Shown piece after piece: positions 52,126 to 60,128 of a stretch of DNA of 64,000 nt. The position numbers were made by a program, and so were the translations under genes. The notes beneath the pieces were generated by a model that searched no databases, was not told the DNA's origin, and saw only the letters and a list, made by a program, of their open reading frames with translations. Position 1 is the first letter of the stretch. Each line of letters starts with the position of its first letter. The DNA is taken from NCBI RefSeq assembly GCF_028607085.1, contig NZ_CP117413.1, forward strand, positions 1 to 64,000, given 5' to 3'. This DNA comes from Sphingomonas naphthae (lineage in GTDB: Bacteria > Pseudomonadota > Alphaproteobacteria > Sphingomonadales > Sphingomonadaceae).

Positions 52126-54124
52126 TATCGGACCTTTCCTGTATGTGGGTCATGTCGGAGGCCGCGATGGTGCCCCCCTCGCCAACCGCTCGCGCGCTCA
52201 TCGCCATCACAAATGCAATGGCGGCGGCTTCGTCGCCGGGCGCCGGAAGATCGGCGAGATCGCCGAGCACCAGCATGTCGTCGGTGATTTCAAACTCGCC
52301 GGAAATCTCGGGGTCGGACATGGGACGGGTCATGATTATGTCCTCTTCCATGGCTGTGTTTGCGGGATCGGATCGCAAGGCTGCAATCTTGCCTTCGCGC
52401 GCGCGAACCAGCGGATCGTTTCCCGGCGATGCCTGCCCTGATGCCGCCGAGGGGGCATGTGCCGGGGCGTTCGTGATGGCGCGCGGTGCCACTTTGGGCG
52501 GCGGGCTGATGCGGTTGGTAAAGCGCCGCACGCGGAAATATTCGATTTTGCGGCCGCGGACGGGCGGGATACCGCCACGAAGGAGGAGAAGCTCGCTCTT
52601 GGGCATCTGCATCAGTTCCTGCGGCATCATCAGCGCGCGGCGCTGATCGGATTCCGAGATGCTCCGGTTGGCCAGCATGCCGTGGATCGTGCGGCTCTTC
52701 GATTTGACGTTCATGGTGAAGAAGCCGAGCCGGTCGGACAGCTCGTTCGCGACCTTGAGTTCCTTCGGCGTGAATATGATTTCGAGCCCGCAATTGGCGA
52801 TGATCTCGTCGGTCACATCGGGGCCATAGATTGCGCGCGGTTGCGAGCGGCTCTGGATGACCGGCAGAAGCCGCAACCCATAGCCAGCGACATAGGAAAA
52901 GGCCGAGGCGATCACGGGCGCTTTGCCCAACCGGGCAAACTCATCGAGAAGGATCAGGACCGGGATGCGGCCGCCGCTTTCGGGCAGCTCGCGTGTGTTG
53001 AGGTCGACCAGCTGCTGGAGAAACAGGTTATAGACCGGCGCGATCCGGTCGATATTGTCCGGCGACACGCCAAGATAGATCGACATGCGCTCGCGGCGGA
53101 CCTGGCGCAGGTCGAAGTCGGTCTCCGACGTGGCGGCATCGACATAGGGGTTGAGCCAGAGGTTGAGTTTGGAGGTGATCGTCTGCTTGATGCCCGAAAA
53201 GGTGTTGTCGGACGCGGAGGTGAAGTCGCTGAGTGCGGAGCGGCAGGCCTGGCTCAGCCGCTGGCCGACCCGTTCGGCTTCCTCCAGGGCGCGGGGCAAT
53301 TCGACCTTGGGGTCTCCGGCCGTCAGCCTGCGATAAATCTCGCCGATGGTGAAGGGCAGGGCAGGGTTCGCCGCCACCAGCGCGCCCACCCCAACAAAGG
53401 CGCCGCGCGCCGCCTCAGCCCAGAAGGGATCGGATTTCTCGGGTGCGGGAAACAGCATGCCAGCAATCTTCTGCAACTCGTTGACGACATCGATGTCGTC
53501 CGTGCGTTCGATATAGCTGAGCGGATTATAGCGCGCCGAGCGGCTTTCCGGGTCAAGAGGATCGAACAGATGAACCCTCTGCCCATGCCTGGCTCTGAAT
53601 CCTGCGGTGAGTTCCCAATTCTCGCGCTTCACATCGAGAACGACCACCGAGTCCGGCCAGCTGAGCAGGTTCGGGATGACGACGCCGACGCCTTTGCCGG
53701 CCCGGGTCGGCGCTTCGAGCAGCACATGCTCGGTGCCGCCGAAGACGAGATAGCGCCCGCCCTTCTGCCCAACGATGATGCCGGTGGTGCTGCGCAGCTG
53801 TTCACGCCGGATCTCGGCTTCCCGCGCAAATCGCGCCTCGCCGTGGAGCGGTCGACGTCGGCGCAGGATCACCAGCGCCGCCAGCACGATGATCCCCCCA
53901 CAGATGAGCGCGCCGCGCTTTAGCCAGAGGAACAGCAGCGGATCCTCGCGATAATACCAGAGCCAGGCGGGCAGCGCGCTCACCTGCATCTGTGGACCGA
54001 TCTGGCGCAGGCCGATCAATGCGATGAGCAGCGTGCCCGCTATCCATGCCATCAGGATGGCGAGAGCGAGCATGACGGCAAGGCTGGCCCTAGCCGGCAG
54101 CCGGATGTCCACCAAAGGGTTCAA
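52115..54124 (-). CDS. virD4: VirD4/TraG coupling ATPase of the conjugation system
   Basis: The 669-residue protein has two N-terminal membrane helices (about 10-60), Walker A APTRAGKG near 140, Walker B LILLDEFARLG near 393 and the QSRSQ stretch typical of TraG. It links the relaxosome to the secretion channel. The start is TTG 54124, because AGGAGGT lies 5 bases upstream and the product begins LNPLVDIRLPARAS; the longer frame to 54181 is likely non-coding. It overlaps virB11 by 35 bases. Confidence 0.9.
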   Translation of the reverse strand: MNPLVDIRLPARASLAVMLALAILMAWIAGTLLIALIGLRQIGPQMQVSALPAWLWYYREDPLLFLWLKRGALICGGIIVLAALVILRRRRPLHGEARFAREAEIRREQLRSTTGIIVGQKGGRYLVFGGTEHVLLEAPTRAGKGVGVVIPNLLSWPDSVVVLDVKRENWELTAGFRARHGQRVHLFDPLDPESRSARYNPLSYIERTDDIDVVNELQKIAGMLFPAPEKSDPFWAEAARGAFVGVGALVAANPALPFTIGEIYRRLTAGDPKVELPRALEEAERVGQRLSQACRSALSDFTSASDNTFSGIKQTITSKLNLWLNPYVDAATSETDFDLRQVRRERMSIYLGVSPDNIDRIAPVYNLFLQQLVDLNTRELPESGGRIPVLILLDEFARLGKAPVIASAFSYVAGYGLRLLPVIQSRSQPRAIYGPDVTDEIIANCGLEIIFTPKELKVANELSDRLGFFTMNVKSKSRTIHGMLANRSISESDQRRALMMPQELMQMPKSELLLLRGGIPPVRGRKIEYFRVRRFTNRISPPPKVAPRAITNAPAHAPSAASGQASPGNDPLVRAREGKIAALRSDPANTAMEEDIIMTRPMSDPEISGEFEITDDMLVLGDLADLPAPGDEAAAIAFVMAMSARAVGEGGTIAASDMTHIQERSDNGR

Positions 54125-55094
54125 AATAGACCTCCTCGACCTCGAACTGGCCTCGATGCTTGCGTGTCTGGACCACCACATCGATCAGCATCCGCAGCAG
54201 GCCGCGAATATCGTCACGCGCCAGGTCCCGGCCGCCTTCGGATTCCTTCACCAGCAAGGTCAGCTGCTCGAATGCGCCTGCAGCCGAGCCAGCATGGACC
54301 GTGGTGATCGAGCCGGGATGGCCCGAGTTCACGTTGCGCAGATAGAAGAACGCCGTGCCGTCCCGCAGCTCCTGGAGCAGGATGCGATCGGGGCGCATCC
54401 GTAGCGCGCTCTCGAGCAGTTGCTTCGGTCCTACCTTGGCGAGGCCCTGTTGTTCGCTGGAATAGACCATGTGGACGACATTGCGATGTTCGACGACCAG
54501 CTCGCGGGTGTCCTCGATCGTCAGCAGGCGCTCTTCGGATGGGATGAGGCGGATCAAGGCCTTTGCAAAGGTTGTCTTGCCCGAACCGGTGGCGCCGCTG
54601 ACCAGCACATTCTTCCGCGCTGCAACCGCGACGCGAAAAAAGGCCGGCCAGTCGCCAGCGTCGCGCAGTGCGATAAGCTCGCTATCGACCGCGCCCAACC
54701 CTCGCGCAGCGGACCGCGTGCCGGAAAACAAGCCGGCGCCGGCGAGATCATCGATCGCGAGCGTGACGAGCGATGGCTTGCGGATCGTAAAGGATGGCGC
54801 GCCTGTGGGCGTAACGGAGGGAATGACGATCTGGCATCGCTCGCCGCCGGGCAGGATCGTCGAGCAGATCGGCATCTCGGCGTTGACGTCCTGATGCGTG
54901 AAGCTGGCGGCAGCGACCGCAAGGGTCGCCAGCCACTCGCTGTCGAGTTCGGGGACATCACGCCAGTGCCAACCCTGGCGATCCTCGATGCCGACCTCGC
55001 CGGGACGGTTGATGACGAGTTCGGTCACGTCCGTTGGCACCAGCAGGGGCTGGATTGGTGCAAGATAGTGCCGAAGGACCGCCGTATCGCGCAT
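54090..55094 (-). CDS. virB11: VirB11 secretion ATPase
   Basis: The 334-residue hexameric ATPase has Walker A SGATGSGKT (166-174), the Asp box LLTIEDTRELV, the Walker B-like RMRPDRILLQELRDG and the His box NSGHPGSITTVHAGS. It drives pilus biogenesis and substrate transfer. Two bases separate its start from the virB10 stop. Confidence 0.95.
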   Translation of the reverse strand: MRDTAVLRHYLAPIQPLLVPTDVTELVINRPGEVGIEDRQGWHWRDVPELDSEWLATLAVAAASFTHQDVNAEMPICSTILPGGERCQIVIPSVTPTGAPSFTIRKPSLVTLAIDDLAGAGLFSGTRSAARGLGAVDSELIALRDAGDWPAFFRVAVAARKNVLVSGATGSGKTTFAKALIRLIPSEERLLTIEDTRELVVEHRNVVHMVYSSEQQGLAKVGPKQLLESALRMRPDRILLQELRDGTAFFYLRNVNSGHPGSITTVHAGSAAGAFEQLTLLVKESEGGRDLARDDIRGLLRMLIDVVVQTRKHRGQFEVEEVYFEPFGGHPAAG

Positions 55095-55096
55095 GG

Positions 55097-56335
55097 CTAG
55101 CGCCGCAGCTCGAGATTATAAACGTCGGCGAAGTTGAAATCCTTCGCCACGAAGATGCCGACCTCTTCGCCCTGATTCTTTTTCAGGACCGGACGAATGT
55201 TGATGCTGTTCTGGAGAGCGATGCTCGCGCCCTCGCTCGGCGTGCGGGTCGTGTTGGTGAAATTATTGTTGCCGCCCGCAGCCGCCTGTCCGGCAATATA
55301 AGCGGCATCATCGACCAATGAGAGCAGGAGCGCGCCGCCGAAACGCGCCCAGAAAAAGGTGTCGACCGCGCCCGCCATGCCGGCGCGCCCGAGGGCGTCC
55401 GATCCTGGCGAAGCGAGATCGATGCGCACGCCCTGCGGCGTGACCGCGCGTGTCCACAGGACGAAAAGGCGGTTCTGCCCTTGTTGCAGGCCGCCGCGAT
55501 ATTCGCCGAGTACCCTTGTGCCCTTTTCCATCAGGATCACACGGCCATTTTCGGAGTAAATGTCGCGCGGGATGATGCAGGACGTGTAGCCGGGCTGCGC
55601 CGAGTTCATCGCGGTCTGCAAGGTGCAGGGGATGAGTGTGCCGGCCGTGATCAGGAAATTGCGGTTCGGCAGCATCGAAGCGCGGGCTTCTCCCACCGCC
55701 GAACTTTGCCGCAGCATGTCGAGCGCATTGGGCGCGCCGCCGGGGCGATCGGCGCCTGCCTCGGAGCCGTCGGCTGTGCCAGGAGCACCGGTCGGTTGCC
55801 CGTCTCCGGGAGAGGGGGCGGCGCCTGCTGTCCGATCCTGCCCGCCATAAGCGATCAGCGTCGATCGGCGCGCCTGGTCCGCGATGCTGACATGTTGCTG
55901 GCTTGCCCCGGGGGGTGTCGCTCCAAGCTGCATGGCCGGTACGACTTGTCCGTCCGGCCCGGCAAGCGGAGAGCCGGCGGGCACATTCGGATTGAGCACC
56001 GGCGCGTTCGGATCACCGGTGCCGAGCGGCTTGGGCTGCGGTGCGACGGCATCATAAGCGACGGTTTCGCGGGCGGTGAGGTCGGGCCGTTGCCGCGCTG
56101 CGTCGGATGTCGCCATGACGCCCACGCCCGATGTCGTCTTCGTGCCCGAATTGACCCAGAGGATGCCAAGCACCATCGCGGTGCCGGCGAAGATCAGCGC
56201 CGTGTTACGTTTCGCCGGCATCATGCCGCCAACCGGATCGATGCCGCGCTCACGGACGATTTCGTCGCGCTCCGGGGTCGGGTCGCCGCCGGGCAGCGCC
56301 CGTGTGCCGCTTGTGGGCTCATCCACGCCGCTCAC
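55097..56335 (-). CDS. virB10: VirB10 channel protein
   Basis: The 412-residue protein has one membrane helix (about 40-60, TALIFAGTAMVLGILWV), a proline-rich periplasmic region and a C-terminal barrel domain (FLITAGTLIPCTLQTAMNS, IYSENGRVILMEKGTRVLGEY, VDTFFWARFGGALLLSL). GTG 56335 is the start, overlapping the virB9 stop (GTGA). It spans inner to outer membrane in the core complex. Confidence 0.93.
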   Translation of the reverse strand: MSGVDEPTSGTRALPGGDPTPERDEIVRERGIDPVGGMMPAKRNTALIFAGTAMVLGILWVNSGTKTTSGVGVMATSDAARQRPDLTARETVAYDAVAPQPKPLGTGDPNAPVLNPNVPAGSPLAGPDGQVVPAMQLGATPPGASQQHVSIADQARRSTLIAYGGQDRTAGAAPSPGDGQPTGAPGTADGSEAGADRPGGAPNALDMLRQSSAVGEARASMLPNRNFLITAGTLIPCTLQTAMNSAQPGYTSCIIPRDIYSENGRVILMEKGTRVLGEYRGGLQQGQNRLFVLWTRAVTPQGVRIDLASPGSDALGRAGMAGAVDTFFWARFGGALLLSLVDDAAYIAGQAAAGGNNNFTNTTRTPSEGASIALQNSINIRPVLKKNQGEEVGIFVAKDFNFADVYNLELRR

Positions 56336-57186
56336 TCCTTGGGATCCTGAAGGGTGCGTTCGACATGGGGCGAACCGGTGTTGGTCCCATAGTCGACGCC
56401 GTAAGAGGTTTGCGCCTGATTATAGATGCACAGGACTTCGCCGTTGCGGCGCAGGCGCAACTGAGCCGCGACGAGATGCACGACGACGAATTCGTCGCGC
56501 ACGTCGAACGGTACGAGCGTTTCGGTGCCGTCGGGGCGGACAAGATAGATGGCGGGGATCTCGCGGTTCGCGGGAAATCGCAAGACCGTGAACTGGCCAT
56601 TGTCGGAGATTTCGGACGGCTGAAGGTCGCTGGCGCCCTGGACCTTGTAGTTGAGGTTACGTGGCCCCTCGATCACCCCATGATCCAGCGCGCTGCGGAT
56701 CACGCCCGCTTCGGCGCGGGCGATCTGCTGTGCTGCCTGCATAGCCTGCAGTCGCTTCGCGCGTTCCGCCTCATCGCGGGGATAGCGGAAGCGGACCTGG
56801 AAATAGGTATTGGCCGAGCGTGTGCCGATCGGTCCGCTGCGCGCCGTCAACTCGAAGGCGTAGCTGCGCATCTCGCCCGCCCGATTGGTGGTCACGATCA
56901 GATTGGTGGGTCCGGCGCGCTCGCGCGGCTTCAGGAAGAGGATATGGCCGGCGACGGCGACTTCCCACGAAACGGTATCGCCGAGCGCGACATGCTGGAT
57001 CGTCTCGTCACTGCCGAGGACGATCTGGGTGGCCGTCCGAAACGTGCCGACCACGCGATAGACCTGGGTTTCCTCATAGTCGACGAACTTGACGCGCGGG
57101 TCGGCGGTGCTTCCCCGCAGGACATCGACTGCAAGGGCAGGCGACGCGAGCAGGCATGCTGCGATGAATGCGGTGGCATACTTCAC
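56332..57186 (-). CDS. virB9: VirB9 channel protein
   Basis: The 284-residue protein has a signal peptide (1-19, ending SPALA). A VirB9 N-terminal beta domain follows (YRVVGTFRTATQIVLGSDETIQHVALGD) and a C-terminal domain begins with LNYKVQGASDLQPSEISDNG, with FPANREIPAIYLVRPDGTE. GTG 57186 overlaps the virB8 stop. It forms the outer-membrane core with VirB7 and VirB10. Confidence 0.93.
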   Translation of the reverse strand: MKYATAFIAACLLASPALAVDVLRGSTADPRVKFVDYEETQVYRVVGTFRTATQIVLGSDETIQHVALGDTVSWEVAVAGHILFLKPRERAGPTNLIVTTNRAGEMRSYAFELTARSGPIGTRSANTYFQVRFRYPRDEAERAKRLQAMQAAQQIARAEAGVIRSALDHGVIEGPRNLNYKVQGASDLQPSEISDNGQFTVLRFPANREIPAIYLVRPDGTETLVPFDVRDEFVVVHLVAAQLRLRRNGEVLCIYNQAQTSYGVDYGTNTGSPHVERTLQDPKE

Positions 57187-57863
57187 CGGACCACCTCCGG
57201 ATCGGCCCGGTAGTTCTCAACCTGAAAGCCGAGTGGATTGCGATATCGGTCTCCTTCCGACATCGGCGCATTAGTGTAAGCGAAGGTGATCGTGGCGATC
57301 CAGTCAGTCGACTGCGTGTCGGTCTCGGTCTGGACCGTGCGCGTGAAGCGCACATTGGCCACCTTGTTGTTGATGAAAGAGATGTTGCGGACCCGGGCCT
57401 GTACAACCGTGTTCTTGCCCCAGACGGTCTGGGGACTGTTCGCATTGCTGTTGCTGAAGAAGCGGCCCCAGCGCTGCTGTTCACCGGGCTGCGACAGGAT
57501 GGTGACGGAGCGGAAATTTTCTTCAGCGGCGGCCGGCAACCAACTCTCCCGCGCCCTTACATATTGGGCGAGGAAGAATTTCGTCACGGCCTCATCATAT
57601 TGCATCGGCTTCTGCGTGAGAGCCGTCTGGATGTCGACGGCGCCCGTCACTTGGTTTACCCGGATGACATAGGGAACGACCGTCTTGAGGGGGGTCAAGG
57701 CGGCGACGGCGAAGACGGACGCGGCCGTGAGGACGCTCGCCACGCCTGCCACTGTCCAGGCAATGCGCGCCGATCGTAGGGCGGAACGGATACGGTCCTG
57801 ATCCCATGTCCTGGCATCATCGAAATAGGCAGCGATGCCCTTTCCCGGAACGGATTCCTTCAT
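57183..57863 (-). CDS. virB8: VirB8 channel assembly protein
   Basis: The 226-residue protein has one N-terminal membrane helix (about 35-57) and an NTF2-like periplasmic domain with TPLKTVVPYVIRVNQVTG, DEAVTKFFLAQYVRARESW and RFTRTVQTETD. GAGGAG precedes ATG 57863, which is preferred over an ATG 18 bases further upstream. Confidence 0.92.
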   Translation of the reverse strand: MKESVPGKGIAAYFDDARTWDQDRIRSALRSARIAWTVAGVASVLTAASVFAVAALTPLKTVVPYVIRVNQVTGAVDIQTALTQKPMQYDEAVTKFFLAQYVRARESWLPAAAEENFRSVTILSQPGEQQRWGRFFSNSNANSPQTVWGKNTVVQARVRNISFINNKVANVRFTRTVQTETDTQSTDWIATITFAYTNAPMSEGDRYRNPLGFQVENYRADPEVVR

Positions 57864-57874
57864 CGGTGGGCTCC

Positions 57875-58225
57875 TCAACAACTGGCGTATCGATGCGGCA
57901 TCTGCAGCGCCGATGATTTCGAACCGGCCGATGGCACCGGCGGAGGTGGTCCAGCGGCACCCGAAGGCACGGCCGTCGCGGGCGGGACAGGTGGAGCAGG
58001 AGGCGGGGCGGTGGTCGGGGCTATAGGGGAGCCAGGCAGGACACTTCCGTAGATATTGACGTCACGCAGATGATGCCCATCGCATACTGCCAGCTTTTTC
58101 GGCCCGGAGGCGCAGGCCGACGCGGTTGTCATGCAGAGCAAGACACATGCCCATCGCACCGCTTTGCTCTGCGGCGTCGGTTGTTGGCCACGGGTTGGGG
58201 AGGGGCTCATCCGGTTGGACTCCAT
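57875..58225 (-). CDS. virB7: VirB7-like lipoprotein, proline-rich
   Basis: The 116-residue protein has a signal sequence with a probable lipobox TASAC (cysteine near residue 38), a short conserved-looking part (KLAVCDGHHLRDVNIYGSVLPG) and a proline-alanine-rich tail. It lies between virB6 and virB8, the expected virB7 position. VirB7 is usually 40-60 residues; the tail makes this one longer. ATG 58225 begins one base after the virB6 stop. Confidence 0.7.
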   Translation of the reverse strand: MESNRMSPSPTRGQQPTPQSKAVRWACVLLCMTTASACASGPKKLAVCDGHHLRDVNIYGSVLPGSPIAPTTAPPPAPPVPPATAVPSGAAGPPPPVPSAGSKSSALQMPHRYASC

Positions 58226-58226
58226 G

Positions 58227-59171
58227 TCATGCGGCTCGGATCGAGCCGCCGCGCTGGGCCGCCCGTTCGAGGTTGCGGCTATTCTGCATGCTGCGGCGTT
58301 GGCGGAAGGGTGATGCCATTGTGCCCCAGGCCGTACCGGCGAACGCGCCGACGCCAGCTGCGGCTCCACCCGCAATGCCGGTCGCGATCGCAGGGGCCTG
58401 GAAGAAGAATATGGTGCCGAGGAAGATGTAGGCGGCGAACAGAACGGCGCCCAAAGCTGCGTCACCCACTCCTTCGGATGCTACGGTCGCCGCATTGCCC
58501 AAATCAGTTATAAGTGCGGTGATTGCGATGATGACAGCCATCAAAACGATGTAGTTAAACGCCTGACTCAGCCAGCCATGAAACATACGGCGTGTCGTTT
58601 CGAATAAAGATAAAGCAATAAATATTGGTCCGAGCGCGATAACTAACGCAAGTGCCACCTTCGCAAAAACAGTTATTGCGAAGCCAATCGCAGCTGAGAG
58701 CCCGGCGAGAGCCTTCAGTACCAAGCTAACCAAATATAGGACCAGCTTGTAGGGATTTATATCGCTGTAAATTGCTGCTTCGGTTTCTATGCGAGCAACG
58801 ATCGCATCAGATTGGGCATAGTAATCATCGAAAACGCCGCCGACTGTCGAAACCGTCTTTCCAGCTAGCGCTTGGGAAATGGTGTCAGGCATTCCGTGAA
58901 AGAGTGGCTGCGTGACCCAGTCTGAATAAGCGACGGTTGTAGCCGCGAGATACAGCAAACATAATTTCACCATGCGGTAAAATAGCTCGCCCCAAGGCTC
59001 ACTAACGATGCCACGCATGACCATGTAACCGAAGAGCCCAATGTATATCACTAAACCGAGCGCCAGCGGTCCGCGAACTACATCGATGACATTGTTCAGG
59101 CGTTCATTGAGGAAGAGGTCGAGCTTTCCATCTATATTTGTGTAGAGCGTCGAAAATAATCCCGTAGCCAT
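58227..59171 (-). CDS. virB6: VirB6 polytopic membrane protein
   Basis: The 314-residue protein has five to six membrane helices. It contains LALGLVIYIGLFGYMVMRGIV and a tryptophan-bearing WVTQPLFHGMP, and ends in a glycine-rich helix plus a basic tail. It forms part of the inner-membrane channel. Base composition in its middle is clearly more AT-rich than the neighbours, the sign of a different recent history. Confidence 0.88.
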   Translation of the reverse strand: MATGLFSTLYTNIDGKLDLFLNERLNNVIDVVRGPLALGLVIYIGLFGYMVMRGIVSEPWGELFYRMVKLCLLYLAATTVAYSDWVTQPLFHGMPDTISQALAGKTVSTVGGVFDDYYAQSDAIVARIETEAAIYSDINPYKLVLYLVSLVLKALAGLSAAIGFAITVFAKVALALVIALGPIFIALSLFETTRRMFHGWLSQAFNYIVLMAVIIAITALITDLGNAATVASEGVGDAALGAVLFAAYIFLGTIFFFQAPAIATGIAGGAAAGVGAFAGTAWGTMASPFRQRRSMQNSRNLERAAQRGGSIRAA

Positions 59172-59195
59172 TGCTATGCTCCGCTAAGTCAAACC

Positions 59196-59414
59196 TCAGT
59201 GTGAGAGTGCGCGTAGTTTTTGATTAAGCGTTTTCATGCTCTCCGCGTTTGAGCATTCTTGGGTGTTTCCGTGAGTGCCGTCAGCGCATACCTTTAGAAG
59301 TTCAGCTAATTCGTCGGGATGAGCGCGAAGGTAGTCCTTGCCTCTAGGCTGCTCATGGCAGCCTCCCAAAAGAAGCAGAAAGCATCCGAGCACGGCTCGG
59401 CATTGGGCGCTCAT
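59196..59414 (-). CDS. eexN: EexN-type entry-exclusion lipoprotein
   Basis: The 72-residue lipoprotein has lipobox LLGGC (cysteine near residue 19) and the EexN-type pattern DYLRAHPDELAELLKVCADGTHGNTQECSNAE. It blocks redundant entry of the same element into the host. The start overlaps the virB5 stop. Like virB6, it is AT-richer than the rest of the operon, and exclusion genes are often the variable part. Confidence 0.82.
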   Translation of the reverse strand: MSAQCRAVLGCFLLLLGGCHEQPRGKDYLRAHPDELAELLKVCADGTHGNTQECSNAESMKTLNQKLRALSH

Positions 59415-60124
59415 TTGCCGAGGCTTTCTAGCTTTCGCGCTAAAATCTCATCGCTCTCACGCTGAGAGCGAAGTTGTTCGCCAGCCTGCTGTCGCATCTG
59501 CAATGCTTGAAGCTGCACCGCATCATTCTGGATATGAGCGTTTTCGACCCCGATCCGTGCCTGAATATCCATCACCTGCTTGGCATCGGAGGCGGAATCG
59601 AGGGAGCCGCGTAGGTCCTCCAAACCAGCTGTCCGCTGTGCCGTGGTGCTATATGCGGCTTCCGCGACGGCCGCATCGCGCGCCGCATAGTCGCCATTGC
59701 GGTCGATTGCGGTACGCGCGGAGCGCTCATATTCGGTCGCATCCGGCCGCAGGGCGGGCAGCTCGATACGATTCGATGAGCGGATGCGATCGGCGGCCGT
59801 GCCAAGGGCACCCAAACCCCCATTGTTCGAAGACATGAGGCGCTGAATGTCACGGGCTTCGCTTGGGAGGAGATGGCGCGCGGCGTCGGTCGAAAGACTT
59901 GGGGCTATCGTGTTGACGTTCGTCACTTTGTTGAGGCTGGCATAGAGTTGCTGCGCTTCCGCGATCTGCTCTTTGCCCTGGTCGATCATCGACAGGGTGT
60001 TTTTGACAGTGGCCAATGCCTGAAGATAGCCAGAGGAATCATAGACCGGGATGCCCTGGGCCAGAACCGGCGACGCCATCAGCAGCGCCACGCCCGTGCA
60101 TGCTGCTCCTACAAATCTGCGCAT
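59411..60124 (-). CDS. virB5: VirB5 pilus-tip protein
   Basis: The 237-residue protein has a signal peptide (1-22, ending SPVLA) and a mostly helical mature part: GYLQALATVKNTLSMIDQGKEQIAEAQQLYASLNKV. It ends in a coiled-coil-like helix (MRQQAGEQLRSQRESDEIL). It is the minor pilus component and adhesin. Confidence 0.88.
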   Translation of the reverse strand: MRRFVGAACTGVALLMASPVLAQGIPVYDSSGYLQALATVKNTLSMIDQGKEQIAEAQQLYASLNKVTNVNTIAPSLSTDAARHLLPSEARDIQRLMSSNNGGLGALGTAADRIRSSNRIELPALRPDATEYERSARTAIDRNGDYAARDAAVAEAAYSTTAQRTAGLEDLRGSLDSASDAKQVMDIQARIGVENAHIQNDAVQLQALQMRQQAGEQLRSQRESDEILARKLESLGK

Positions 60125-60128
60125 GATT

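Noticed and set aside
52457-53923. A 488-codon plus-strand frame opposite virD4
   Set aside because: VirD4 motifs on the minus strand are intact; this frame shows none.
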